This document shows, one piece after another, positions 24,168 to 32,947 of a stretch of 40,003 nucleotides of DNA (positions are counted from its first letter, which is position 1; each line of letters opens with the position of its first letter). Both the position numbers and the translations under genes were made by a program. Source of the DNA: an uncultured Bacteroidota bacterium (GTDB lineage: Bacteria; Bacteroidota; Bacteroidia; JABEUT01); the NCBI GenBank assembly GCA_903916255.1, contig CAIWVW010000040.1, forward strand, positions 1 through 40,003, written 5' to 3'. The notes under the pieces were generated by a model that did no database searches, was not told the origin of the DNA, and saw only the letters and a list, made by a program, of their open reading frames with translations.

Positions 24168-24926
24168 ATGAATCTGGTTATAGACATAGGTAACTCGCGG
24201 GTTAAAACAGGGCTTTTCCGGAAAGGTAAACTACTGAAAAACAACACCTATGATTCATTTAAATTAACCGATTTAAAAATCCTTTTCAAGGAAAATCCGG
24301 AAATTGAGCATACTATATTATGCAGCGTAAAAAAATATCCGCTTGAAATTAAACGGTATTTGTCGGCCCATTCCCATTTTGTTGAACTATCATCCCAAAC
24401 CTCTGTTCCGGTTAAAATAGCCTATAAAACCCCAAAAACACTTGGCATGGACCGCGTTGCTGTTGTTTGCGGAGCCTATTCTTTACATAAAAGAGGCAGT
24501 ATCCTTGTAATAAATGCAGGCACCTGTATTACATACGATTTGCTCGATAATAAAAGAACTTACCTTGGAGGAAGCATATCGCCGGGCCTTGAAATGCGCT
24601 ACAAAGCCCTGCATTCTTTTACAGGTGGATTGCCGCTGATACAGCCTGATAGTAACTTTAAAAAACTGACAGGCGAAACAACCGAAGAAGCTATACGGTC
24701 AGGAGTTCAGCAGGGCATGCTAAAAGAAATAGAAGGAATTATCGGGGAATATCAGTCAAAGTACAAGGATTTAAGTGTTATTGTCACCGGAGGCTCTATG
24801 GATTGGTTGTTAAAAAGTCTTAAAATCAAAATAAAAGGAGAACCTTTCTTGGTGCTTACAGGACTTAATGTAATTTTGTCGCCTTTTGAAAACCAAAGCA
24901 CCTTTGCACCGGCTAACAGATTTTAG
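24168..24926 (+). CDS. coaX: Type III pantothenate kinase
   Basis: This 252-residue ASKHA-fold kinase phosphorylates pantothenate in the first step of coenzyme A synthesis. The family motifs are clear: the N-terminal phosphate loop NLVIDIGNSRVKTGLF, the pantothenate-site GMDRVAVVCGAY, INAGTCITYDLLD with its metal-binding Asp, YLGGSISPGLEMRYKALHSFTGGLP, and a TEEAIRSGVQQGM helix. Length is normal. It starts a two-gene operon with the outer-membrane protein behind it. CoaX, an outer-membrane protein and lptC commonly lie close together in Bacteroidota; here lptC is on the opposite strand beyond tRNA-Phe. Confidence 0.95.
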   Translation: MNLVIDIGNSRVKTGLFRKGKLLKNNTYDSFKLTDLKILFKENPEIEHTILCSVKKYPLEIKRYLSAHSHFVELSSQTSVPVKIAYKTPKTLGMDRVAVVCGAYSLHKRGSILVINAGTCITYDLLDNKRTYLGGSISPGLEMRYKALHSFTGGLPLIQPDSNFKKLTGETTEEAIRSGVQQGMLKEIEGIIGEYQSKYKDLSVIVTGGSMDWLLKSLKIKIKGEPFLVLTGLNVILSPFENQSTFAPANRF

Positions 24927-24933
24927 TAAAATA

Positions 24934-26316
24934 ATGAACAGAGCTTTTAATTCGTTCCCCGTTTTAGTATTCTTAGTATCCTTATTCGGCGCAGGATTTG
25001 CTTCAGCTCAATCCAGCGATATCTCCCCTTATTCCAGATATGGAATTGGCGACCTTCAGGACCAGAGCAGTGTTTTTAATAGCTCCATGGGCGGAACAGG
25101 CATAGCTTATCATAATGATGAAAGCACCCCTTTTGTAATAAACCTTAAAAATCCGGCATCTTATGCCTATGGCTTTATGCCCATACAAGACAGCGCCGGA
25201 ACAGGCGGTTTGAAAATGTCGGCTTTTGAAGCCGGTGTGGTAGATAATATTTTAAGTCTTAGCACACAAGGCCAAACAGCTAACAGCAACAATGCGTTTC
25301 TTTCTTATATCGCAATAAACATACCGGTAAACAGGCATTTCGGAATTGGCTTGGGAATAGCCCCGGTAAGTACTGAAGGTTATAACATTACAACGAATGG
25401 TTATATTCATAATACAACCCCGGGACAAGCGGATACTACCCCACTTCAAACCCAGTATCAGGGTTTAGGCGGCATTAATAAGGTTTTTTTAGGGCTAGCC
25501 TATGCGCCATGTAAAAACTTTTCCATTGGCGCGAATTTGAATTACCTGTTTGGGAACCTGACTAACGAAGAAGATATTTATCTTTATCCGAATGCAGCCG
25601 GACTTAATTCCTTAAAAATAGAAAACGTAGGCATACATGCTTTCGATGCTGACTTTGGCATGATGTATAATATCACGCTGAAGAAGTACAAGGACCATCC
25701 TGAAAAAAACTGGTATGCTACAATAGGCGCTACAATTGCACCTTCGGTAAATTTGGCTGCCGGATATAATTTATTCTCTTCTTCTCAATATTCCAACGGT
25801 ACCAGTAATTATACTATAGATACCATACAGGATAGCAGCGCTAACGGAAAAATACGTATACCATTGGTTTATGGGGTTGGAATTACTATTAAAAAAGGAG
25901 ACCGTTTAACCATTTCTATTGACAGAAGCGGCCAGAACTGGAGCCAGTATAATTATTTCGGGCAAACAGAAAACCTTACTAACAGCTACCAATGGGGTGT
26001 GGGTATTCAGTATGTTCCCAATAAAGATTTCCCAAAATCATATTTCCAGCGGTTGCAATACCGCATAGGTGCTTCATATGGGCAAAGCAGTTTAGATTTA
26101 TATAATACGCCTCTTGTAAACGAATATATTTCCTTAGGCGTGGGTGTACCTATCGGGTTGCTGAATCCGCTTGGGCATCCGGCTATGATAAACTTAGGAT
26201 TGCAAATAGGAAAATTAGGAACCACTTCCAATAACCTTATTCAGCAAAACTATGTAAAACTGCTGGCTTCGTTTACCTTCGACGACCATTGGTTCGACAA
26301 GCGTAAATTCCAATAA
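24934..26316 (+). CDS. Conserved Bacteroidota outer-membrane beta-barrel protein
   Basis: This 460-residue protein has a signal peptide (NSFPVLVFLVSLFGAGFASAQ) and the SSDISPYSRYGIGDLQDQ opening seen in a conserved Bacteroidota outer-membrane protein family. Many alternating beta strands follow, such as NIPVNRHFGIGLGIAPVS and FQRLQYRIGASYGQSSL, as in FadL-like or porin-like barrels. I start it at ATG 24934, 7 bases after the coaX stop, because the signal peptide begins there; the frame extends back to 24886 inside coaX. It probably spans the outer membrane. Cargo is unknown; a link to LPS or lipid traffic is suggested only by neighbouring lptC. Confidence 0.82.
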   Translation: MNRAFNSFPVLVFLVSLFGAGFASAQSSDISPYSRYGIGDLQDQSSVFNSSMGGTGIAYHNDESTPFVINLKNPASYAYGFMPIQDSAGTGGLKMSAFEAGVVDNILSLSTQGQTANSNNAFLSYIAINIPVNRHFGIGLGIAPVSTEGYNITTNGYIHNTTPGQADTTPLQTQYQGLGGINKVFLGLAYAPCKNFSIGANLNYLFGNLTNEEDIYLYPNAAGLNSLKIENVGIHAFDADFGMMYNITLKKYKDHPEKNWYATIGATIAPSVNLAAGYNLFSSSQYSNGTSNYTIDTIQDSSANGKIRIPLVYGVGITIKKGDRLTISIDRSGQNWSQYNYFGQTENLTNSYQWGVGIQYVPNKDFPKSYFQRLQYRIGASYGQSSLDLYNTPLVNEYISLGVGVPIGLLNPLGHPAMINLGLQIGKLGTTSNNLIQQNYVKLLASFTFDDHWFDKRKFQ

Positions 26317-26321
26317 AAATA

Positions 26322-27104
26322 TTAAGGAACCTTTATCGCTTTGTAGCGGGAAGTGTGCGCGCTGAAATAGCCCAGCGCATTATTAGTTATATTTGAAATA
26401 GGATTATACGGCGTTACATTCGTATTGCCGGAAGCTTCCCGTAATGTGCTGAAGTATTGATACGCGCCCTGGTCAATACATTGCATTTCCACTTTTACAC
26501 TGTCGCCAATTGCCAAAGCAGTATCCGACCGCAGCGTATATTGGATATAACGGCCATTGGTATATTGGTCATCGGTAATAAATATTCGGGTAACCACCGA
26601 ATCATTGCGGGTTTCAACAAAACGGTAATAATTAGTAACCGCAGCAGGGTCTAAAAAAATGGCTTGCGGATAAAGGTTTGTATCGCGGAAACCCATTTGC
26701 TCATAGGTAACAAGCGTATCGAAAGTAACCGCTTGAGGCATGGTGCTGGACGAGGTATAGGTTTGACCGTTGGCAACAACTGTCAGGTTATATGTCCTTC
26801 CGGCGACACCCATAATTTTTTTAGTATGATACGTACCCGGAATAGTTTCAACCAAGGTATCAATATTCCCCGCGTTATCAGCTATGGAAACAAATGCCCC
26901 GCTTACGGGAGGAAAACTGTTCGGGTCGCTGAAATTAACTGTCTGGCTAAGTGAAACGGTATATGGCCCCGGTTGGTCGTTCACATTTCCAACAATTACA
27001 ATAGCAGGCGAAGCAGAGTTCAAATCAATATTAATAACCTTTTGGCAGGAAGCCAGCAGTGCTATCAACCCTACTACAAATATATACACTCTGTATTTTT
27101 TCAC
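26322..27104 (-). CDS. DUF4249 family lipoprotein, partner of the TonB-dependent receptor
   Basis: This 260-residue protein has a lipoprotein signal with lipobox LLASC and Cys20 as the lipidation site. An N-terminal immunoglobulin-like region follows (VINIDLNSASPAIVIVGNVND, then a YTVSLSQTVNFSDPN segment), typical of DUF4249. These lipoproteins are encoded next to TonB-dependent receptors with carboxypeptidase-like N-terminal domains in Bacteroidota and may cap or assist the receptor at the surface. Here the gene starts 4 bases after the receptor's stop, the expected order. Somewhat shorter than many family members. Its substrate is unknown. It converges on the outer-membrane protein gene with only 5 bases between the stops. 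Confidence 0.85.
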   Translation of the reverse strand: MKKYRVYIFVVGLIALLASCQKVINIDLNSASPAIVIVGNVNDQPGPYTVSLSQTVNFSDPNSFPPVSGAFVSIADNAGNIDTLVETIPGTYHTKKIMGVAGRTYNLTVVANGQTYTSSSTMPQAVTFDTLVTYEQMGFRDTNLYPQAIFLDPAAVTNYYRFVETRNDSVVTRIFITDDQYTNGRYIQYTLRSDTALAIGDSVKVEMQCIDQGAYQYFSTLREASGNTNVTPYNPISNITNNALGYFSAHTSRYKAIKVP

Positions 27105-27108
27105 TTCT

Positions 27109-29436
27109 TTAAAACTTGAAATTATAAGACACCGACGGAATTATCCCGAAAAGAGAAGTAAGCACTGCCTGCGTCTCTTGCGAATTATTAGGGTTCTGCT
27201 GAAACGTAATAGTATAAGCGTTCCACCTGTCATATACATTATATATCGAAAAGGACCATTCAGCCTGGTAGTGCGGGTGCTTTTTGCAATGGTATGTTGC
27301 CCCTACATCCATTCTGTCGTATGCAGGCATCCGATACCCATTGCGGGATGTATAGTAATACACTATGTTATCATCCACCGTATATTTACCGCTGGGGAAC
27401 GTAACAGGATAGCCTGTATTATATATCCACGTAGAGGAAAAGGACCACTTTTCGTTCAAGTCATAAATCACCACAACATCCACATCATTGGTAATGTCCT
27501 GCCTTGCAGGATACCAATTGCCATTATTAATTCCGGGTATTTGCAATTCCGTTTTGGAAAGCGTATAGGCAAGCCACCCCGTCAACTTTCCATATTTCCT
27601 CTTCACAAAAAATTCAGCACCATACGATTGGCCTTTACCAAATAATAATTGACTCTCTACATTTTCATTCAAGTTCAGTTGTGCGCCATTTTTATAATCA
27701 ATCTGGTTTTGCATGGTTTTGTAATAGGTCTCCACCGAAAACTCATATTTATTATTTAAAAAGTTGCGATAATATCCAATAGAGAACTGGTCGGCAATTT
27801 CAGGTTTTACGTTATTGCTGCTCGGAATCCATAAGTCGGTGGGATTAGACGAAGTGGAATTGGAAAGCAAATGCAAATTCTGCACATTTCTGTCGTATGA
27901 TATTTTTACCGACGAAACCTCATTCAGCAAATAAGTTGCATTGAAACGGGGTTCGGGATTAATATATGTTTTCACAAATTGCCCGCTGGAATATTTGGAC
28001 GAATCAATGGGGTTGCTGTTTGCATCATAGGTATAAAAGGTTCCGGGCCCAAGCAAGCTAAATGAGGTTACGCGGATACCGGCGACAAATTTCAGGCGCG
28101 TACTTACCTTAAATTCATCCGATGCAAATACTGCGCTTTCGAGCGCGTAGCGCGATTGTATATGGGTGCTGTTTACATTGGAATCATTCGATACGATGTT
28201 GCCGGGGACAATAGTATGGTGAATGACATTGAAGCCGAAAATAATTTTATTCCGAGAGTTCGGATAGTATTGAAATTCTTCCTTCAGGTTCCAATCCTGA
28301 ATGGTAGATTGAATGCCGATATTGAGGCTGGCGGTTGTAATATCTATATTATAGTTGTAATTGCTGTAAATTAATGAAGTGTTGGAAAACAACTTTGCCC
28401 CGAAAATGTGGTTCCAGCGAAATGTGCCTGTTGCATTGCCCCAATTAATGCCAAACTGATTATCGGCGCCAAGGACATCCTTGCCTAAATAGCCCGATAA
28501 AAATATGCGGTCATTTTGCCCCAGTGTGTAATTGCCTTTAATATTAAAATCGTAAAAATAAAGGCTGCTGTTGCGCAGTACGCTGTTATTGGATAGTTTC
28601 AAAAACAAATCGGCGTAAGTCCTTCTGCCGGAAATTAAAAATGAGCCTTTGCCTTTTTTAATCGGGCCCTCAAAATTTAATCGGGATGATATTAACCCAA
28701 TTCCCCCGCTCAAATGATACGACTGGTCATTACCGTCATTCATGCGTATATCTTCCACAGATGCCAAACGCCCGCCATATTGCACAGGCATTCCGCTTTT
28801 ATATAACGTAACGTCTTTAATAGCATCGGAATTAAATACCGAGAAAAAACCCAATAAGTGGTAGGCATTATAAACAGGAGCTTCGTCCAGCAGAACAAGA
28901 TTTTGGTCCGCGGCCCCGCCACGCACAAAAAAACCGCTTCCGCCATCTCCGGCTGATATTACACCCGGCAGTAACTGCATCGTTTTCAGCACATCTTTTT
29001 CACCGAAAAACACAGGTATTTTAGCTATCTCTTTTACATTGAGCTGTATCATACCTGTTTGCGCACTGGTTACATTTTCATTCGATTTAGATGCCTGCAC
29101 ACTTACTTCATGCAATGTGGAACCTTCCACTGTTAAGAATATATTTTGCTTTACATTCTGGTGGAGCGAAACCTTTACCGAATCCATTTTATAGCCCAGA
29201 TAGTTATACAGAATGGTGTATTTACCTTCCGGCAGTGTGAGTGAATAAAACCCATATTTATTAGTGCTCTCGGCTTGAGTGGGGAACTCCTTGGCTGCCA
29301 CTATCACACCTATTAACTCTTCGCCAGAAGCAGAATCCTTCAGCGTGCCACTGATAGTAAATTTTTGCGGAGCTTGTGCAACTAGTATAGTGCTTCCTAC
29401 TAAAGCTACGAAAAGAAAAAGATTCTTAATTGACAT
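27109..29436 (-). CDS. TonB-dependent outer-membrane receptor
   Basis: This 775-residue receptor has a signal peptide and a carboxypeptidase-regulatory-like beta-sandwich (KFTISGTLKDSASGEELIGV and YTILYNYLGYKMDSVKVSL). A plug domain follows (LQLLPGVISAGDGGSGFFVRGG, LLDEAPVYNAYHLLGFFSVF), then a large 22-strand-type barrel ending in an aromatic residue, Phe. It imports an unknown substrate using TonB energy. It is not a SusC protein with SusD partner; a DUF4249 lipoprotein follows instead. I start at ATG 29436 rather than the frame's TTG at 29445, because the TTG falls inside a perfect -7 promoter box. Confidence 0.92.
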   Translation of the reverse strand: MSIKNLFLFVALVGSTILVAQAPQKFTISGTLKDSASGEELIGVIVAAKEFPTQAESTNKYGFYSLTLPEGKYTILYNYLGYKMDSVKVSLHQNVKQNIFLTVEGSTLHEVSVQASKSNENVTSAQTGMIQLNVKEIAKIPVFFGEKDVLKTMQLLPGVISAGDGGSGFFVRGGAADQNLVLLDEAPVYNAYHLLGFFSVFNSDAIKDVTLYKSGMPVQYGGRLASVEDIRMNDGNDQSYHLSGGIGLISSRLNFEGPIKKGKGSFLISGRRTYADLFLKLSNNSVLRNSSLYFYDFNIKGNYTLGQNDRIFLSGYLGKDVLGADNQFGINWGNATGTFRWNHIFGAKLFSNTSLIYSNYNYNIDITTASLNIGIQSTIQDWNLKEEFQYYPNSRNKIIFGFNVIHHTIVPGNIVSNDSNVNSTHIQSRYALESAVFASDEFKVSTRLKFVAGIRVTSFSLLGPGTFYTYDANSNPIDSSKYSSGQFVKTYINPEPRFNATYLLNEVSSVKISYDRNVQNLHLLSNSTSSNPTDLWIPSSNNVKPEIADQFSIGYYRNFLNNKYEFSVETYYKTMQNQIDYKNGAQLNLNENVESQLLFGKGQSYGAEFFVKRKYGKLTGWLAYTLSKTELQIPGINNGNWYPARQDITNDVDVVVIYDLNEKWSFSSTWIYNTGYPVTFPSGKYTVDDNIVYYYTSRNGYRMPAYDRMDVGATYHCKKHPHYQAEWSFSIYNVYDRWNAYTITFQQNPNNSQETQAVLTSLFGIIPSVSYNFKF

Positions 29437-29442
29437 AAAGCG

Positions 29443-29450
29443 CAAATGTA
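29443..29450 (-). promoter_or_regulatory. Bacteroidota -7 promoter element of the TonB receptor gene
   Basis: TACATTTG on the minus strand is a full TAnnTTTG match, only 6 bases before the ATG at 29436. If it is used, the transcript would be nearly leaderless. Confidence 0.4.
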
Positions 29451-29547
29451 ATCATCTTTAAGCAAGTTATGCTTTTGTACTTACATAGACGATGACACCA
29501 ACCGGGAAGTTGTGTCCTGGAAATAATAACCCTATTTTCAGAAACCC

Positions 29548-31077
29548 CTATTTTATCGCGCTTTGGTAGAACTTCATTGCATCCGCTTTCAGTTTGGCAT
29601 CATCCGGATTAGTAACATACATCATGTGCCCTGCATTGTAATAATTCAGGATAATATTATTCCTTACATCCGCACGAAGGCCCATGTGGTTAACGGCATA
29701 TTCCGCATTGTAAAAAGGAGTTGCCAAATCATAATAGCCGCAACAAACCATCACTTTTAAGGAAGGGTTTTGCGTCATAGCTCCACGGAGCGTTTCCGTA
29801 ACATCAAGGTAGTTGCCTTCCGGTAATTTCCAGGGCCAAACATTTGTAAGCGCTTCATAAGGCAAGTCACTTTTATAGTTTAAATCTTTGCGCATATATT
29901 CATTCAACACCCCATTGAAAAGCCCGCTGACAGCAGAATAGCTGGGGTCATAAGAAGGGCCGTCGCCTACATCATCAATATCTTCACCCATATAACGGGA
30001 ATCATATCTGCCTACTGTTTTACCTTCATCACGCAATAACTCTTTAAAAAACCGCCAGTCATTAATGCGTTCATTCGAGTTCTTGATATAGTTTTTAGAT
30101 AATCCTGTGAAATAACTTAAGGTATCAATCACCCTATTGGTAAGCTCCGGAGAGGCTTGGTCGCCTTTCATTAAAAAGTAAGTATATGTTCCCGAAGCAA
30201 ATGCTTCCACCCTTTTTGCGAAATCCGCGACATTCATACTTTCCAATTCCGCTGAAAGTTTTTTATGATATTGTGCTGTGGTAGCATATGTAGGAAGGAA
30301 CAATGCAAAAGGCAAATCATTCCCTTTTGCAAAATCAATGTATTGGAAATTCAATACCGAGGAAACAAGGGTAATTCCATTCAGATACATTCCATAAGTA
30401 TTTTGAAGATACCCTGAAAGGCCTGATGCACGGGTGGTTCCATAACTTTCTCCTGCTAAAAATTTAGGGCTGCCCCAGCGTTCGTTACGGGTTGTATACA
30501 TCCGTATAAAATCACCAACCGATGCAATATCCTCGCTGTAACCATGAAACTTGGCGGGCTCAACCCCTTTAGCGGTACGGCTGAAACCGGTAGATACAGG
30601 GTCAATGAAAACTAAATCGGTAAAAGAAATCCAGGAATTTTCGTTGTCGCCATAGGTATAAGGAGGGGCAGGCGCCATGCCTTTATCATCGGCAAAATGA
30701 ACCCGAACAGGGCTGATGGCGCCCATGTGCAACCAAATGGAAGAAGAACCCGGGCCACCATTAAACACAAATGTTACCGGGCGTTTACCGGTAGGTTCTC
30801 CATCGGCGGTATAAGCAATATAAAATATCTTCGCCCTTACAGATTCATCTTTATCCTTGCTGGGCATATAGCCTGCAGTAGCAGTATAGTTAATGGTTTT
30901 ACCATCAATAGTAATATGGTGGTGTGTAACAACCGGAGGAGGAAGACTGTCATTCTTTCCGCCCGCAAGGCTATCATGATGGACAGGGTGTTGAGGCATT
31001 TCATGCTTTTGTGCATTCGATAATTGCAATCCTGCAAATGCAATGAAAGCTATAGAGAGAAAAATATTCTTTTTCAT
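29548..31077 (-). CDS. Secreted serine carboxypeptidase, peptidase family S10
   Basis: This 509-residue protein has a signal peptide (FLSIAFIAFAGLQLSNAQ) and the S10 alpha/beta-hydrolase fold. The oxyanion and substrate-carboxylate motif NGGPGSSS is at 106-113, nucleophile Ser211 in LAGESYGTTRASGL, Asp450 in CCGYYDLATPF and His484 in YNAGHMMY, so the full catalytic triad is visible. It should remove C-terminal amino acids from peptides outside the cytoplasm. A His/Pro-rich stretch follows the signal peptide. It is transcribed alone, 102 bases upstream of the TonB receptor. A role in peptide scavenging is plausible but not shown. Confidence 0.92.
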   Translation of the reverse strand: MKKNIFLSIAFIAFAGLQLSNAQKHEMPQHPVHHDSLAGGKNDSLPPPVVTHHHITIDGKTINYTATAGYMPSKDKDESVRAKIFYIAYTADGEPTGKRPVTFVFNGGPGSSSIWLHMGAISPVRVHFADDKGMAPAPPYTYGDNENSWISFTDLVFIDPVSTGFSRTAKGVEPAKFHGYSEDIASVGDFIRMYTTRNERWGSPKFLAGESYGTTRASGLSGYLQNTYGMYLNGITLVSSVLNFQYIDFAKGNDLPFALFLPTYATTAQYHKKLSAELESMNVADFAKRVEAFASGTYTYFLMKGDQASPELTNRVIDTLSYFTGLSKNYIKNSNERINDWRFFKELLRDEGKTVGRYDSRYMGEDIDDVGDGPSYDPSYSAVSGLFNGVLNEYMRKDLNYKSDLPYEALTNVWPWKLPEGNYLDVTETLRGAMTQNPSLKVMVCCGYYDLATPFYNAEYAVNHMGLRADVRNNIILNYYNAGHMMYVTNPDDAKLKADAMKFYQSAIK

Positions 31078-31121
31078 ATTGTAATCTGTATTAAAAACCT
31101 AAAACTACTATTTTTTCTTCA

Positions 31122-32180
31122 CTAGATTGTCCATGGGATTGTTGGTATGGTGCCACGAACTATTATTCCGCCGCGATTGCCAATTTCAATAGTACCGAAA
31201 CGGGTTGCAAATATGCCGGGCAGGGGCCTGTCACCCGGAATAGCGAGCCACAATCGTAAAAGGTGGCGCTTCCTTTCCGGTTCGTCCCAATCCTGAAAAC
31301 CTGTGCGGTCATGCAGCAGCCCATGATTATAAACAAACTGCATATCGCCAGGTTCAAGTTCCATAGAAAGGCAAAGCTTGGGGTCATTGGCAAGTGCATC
31401 AAACATATTCAAGGCCTCTACGTGTAATGCTGTTAGTCTTGGGGCATCTGGAAACCGTTGTGCAGAATCTATATATTGCCGTTGATAAAAAACAGTTAGG
31501 AATCCTCCATAGAAACTAAATACAGGAATCAGCAAATAAGGTAATTGACCTTCGGGAATCTCGCCTCTTCTGTCTGTTGCGATGGGCTCTAATAATAGTT
31601 GCAGCAAGTCCGGACGATGTTTGCGCATTTCATTATAGATAGTTGATGCGCTGACCAGTAATGACGCACCACCCACTTTCGCTGTTCTTAAACACAATAA
31701 TCCTACCACATCACAGGAATCAGTGTGGAATGTTTGCCGTTCATTTGTCTGATAAATGCGTGTATTTGGGTCGCTGCTTTTCATGCCTAAATCGCGTACA
31801 TGCCCTAGTGTATGGCCCATTGCATTTTGTGAGCGCGGTGAACCTAGATGGCAACCTAATCCATAAAAAATAGTACCTGCTTCCTGTTCATTATATTTCC
31901 CTATTGGTAAACCTCGTAGTAATGCAAATCCACGCCCGTGTATCAATTCTTCGCGCAGACCTTTAAGTTTAGCACCTAAAACCGGTAATGGGAAATCCGC
32001 ATCTGTTAGGGAAGCAATATTTTGTTGGGAAGCCAGTAATGGTTCAGCGGCTTTTTCCAGTTCTGCTATTTCAGCAGCAGATAATTGCAAAAGCCACTCG
32101 CTAGTGCGTTGAGCCATATCCGGCCCATACCAGGTGGATGCAATATGAAATTCGGGTGGCAGTGTATTTGTGTTTCCCAT
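31122..32180 (-). CDS. TauD/TfdA-like Fe(II)/2-oxoglutarate dioxygenase
   Basis: This 352-residue protein of the TauD/clavaminate-synthase superfamily has the iron ligands His152-Thr-Asp154 in TFHTDSCDVVG, the distal His290 in FVYNHGLLHDRTGF, and a 2-oxoglutarate-binding Arg in RKRHLLRLWLA. It lacks a signal peptide and should be cytosolic. It probably hydroxylates a small molecule, possibly an amino acid or its derivative. The gene looks GC-richer than its neighbours and its protein reads more like proteobacterial members, so transfer is possible. It is divergent from the TetR gene, with a full -7 box 26 bases before its start. Whether the TetR protein controls it is open. Confidence 0.85.
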   Translation of the reverse strand: MGNTNTLPPEFHIASTWYGPDMAQRTSEWLLQLSAAEIAELEKAAEPLLASQQNIASLTDADFPLPVLGAKLKGLREELIHGRGFALLRGLPIGKYNEQEAGTIFYGLGCHLGSPRSQNAMGHTLGHVRDLGMKSSDPNTRIYQTNERQTFHTDSCDVVGLLCLRTAKVGGASLLVSASTIYNEMRKHRPDLLQLLLEPIATDRRGEIPEGQLPYLLIPVFSFYGGFLTVFYQRQYIDSAQRFPDAPRLTALHVEALNMFDALANDPKLCLSMELEPGDMQFVYNHGLLHDRTGFQDWDEPERKRHLLRLWLAIPGDRPLPGIFATRFGTIEIGNRGGIIVRGTIPTIPWTI

Positions 32181-32206
32181 GGATTAAATTATAAAGAATC
32201 GGCAAC

Positions 32207-32214
32207 CAAATTTA
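32207..32214 (-). promoter_or_regulatory. Bacteroidota -7 promoter element of the dioxygenase gene
   Basis: TAAATTTG on the minus strand is a full TAnnTTTG match 26 bases before the start codon. It lies in the 148-base intergenic region shared with the TetR promoter, 65 bases from the facing -7 box. Confidence 0.45.
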
Positions 32215-32279
32215 GCTTAATTTCCATATCCGTAAATTCAGTTGTATGGAAATATAATCCTTTGTTATAAATTAATTTC

Positions 32280-32287
32280 TATATTTG
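32280..32287 (+). promoter_or_regulatory. Bacteroidota -7 promoter element of the TetR-transporter operon
   Basis: TATATTTG fully matches TAnnTTTG. A TTTG at 32261-32264 lies 15 bases upstream, somewhat closer than the usual -33 spacing. The start codon is 41 bases downstream, with a palindromic operator in between. Confidence 0.55.
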
Positions 32288-32290
32288 CAG

Positions 32291-32304
32291 ACCGAACGGT
32301 CGGT
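32291..32304 (+). promoter_or_regulatory. Probable TetR-family operator
   Basis: ACCGA, four central bases and TCGGT form an inverted repeat (ACCGAACGGTCGGT) just 3 bases beyond the -7 box, at the expected transcription start. This motif class is common for TetR/AcrR regulators, and the position would block transcription initiation. The sequence stands out as GC-rich in an AT-rich region. Confidence 0.65.
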
Positions 32305-32328
32305 TTTTTTTACAGCTAAGAATAAAAT

Positions 32329-32946
32329 ATGCCAAAGGCCTCTTTAACTACAAGGGTTGATATATTGAAAATTGCATTGCAATTATTTCTGAAAAAGGGA
32401 TATAAAGACGTTTCTTATCAGGATTTGATAAAAGAGACCGGCTTATCGAAGGGAGCTATTTACCATCATTTTAAATCAAAAGAAGATTTGTTGATATCTA
32501 CATTCGAGTTCCTTCTTGAGTCAAGCCGGCAGCAAGGACTTGAAAAACAGGGGCATATTATCCAAGATAAAGAGTCCTTCAGGGAAGTATTTATCGGCAT
32601 TAAAATGGAGCAGATTAAAGGCATCAAAAAGCTATTGGGAAGTAAATCAATAAAATTCAATAAGCTACTGTTCTTTTTTGAAGCAATAAATGAAAATGAG
32701 CGATTAAAAAATAGCATTATGGAGCTATTGAAGGAGGAAATGAAATTTCTTGAAAAGTGTTTTATCAGTTTAAAAAAACATAATAAAATTCCGAAAGGGA
32801 AAGACCCTGTAGTAATTGCAGAGAGCCTTTTTTGGATGCTCCAGGGGGCGGAAATGCTTATGTTTTTTGTAAAAGATAATGACAGCGAGAAAGATTTCAT
32901 AAAAATATATAACAAGACCATTGATGACTTTTTTAAAATAATTTAA
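32329..32946 (+). CDS. TetR/AcrR-family transcriptional repressor
   Basis: This 205-residue protein has an N-terminal TetR helix-turn-helix domain: TRVDILKIALQLFLKKGY, then VSYQDLIKETGLSKGAIYHHF with the recognition helix at about 32-46 and a KEDLL continuation. The C-terminal all-alpha ligand domain is specific to the subgroup and gives no ligand clue, though it contains many Phe and Leu residues suited to a hydrophobic effector. It is the first gene of the transporter operon (one base before the LolA-like start) and has a palindromic operator in its own promoter, so autoregulation together with the transporter genes is likely. Confidence 0.92.
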   Translation: MPKASLTTRVDILKIALQLFLKKGYKDVSYQDLIKETGLSKGAIYHHFKSKEDLLISTFEFLLESSRQQGLEKQGHIIQDKESFREVFIGIKMEQIKGIKKLLGSKSIKFNKLLFFFEAINENERLKNSIMELLKEEMKFLEKCFISLKKHNKIPKGKDPVVIAESLFWMLQGAEMLMFFVKDNDSEKDFIKIYNKTIDDFFKII

Positions 32947-32947
32947 A

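Noticed and set aside
24886-24933. Extended N-terminus of the outer-membrane protein
   Set aside because: It lies mostly within coaX, and the signal peptide begins at ATG 24934.
26322-29436. Possible SusC/SusD polysaccharide-utilisation locus
   Set aside because: The receptor has a DUF4249 partner, no SusD-like protein and no adjacent glycoside hydrolase. The GH20 enzyme is 26 kb away.
29494-29516. Hairpin behind the S10 peptidase gene
   Set aside because: The stem of about 8 bp has a bulge and no T run on the minus strand, so it is too weak to call a terminator.
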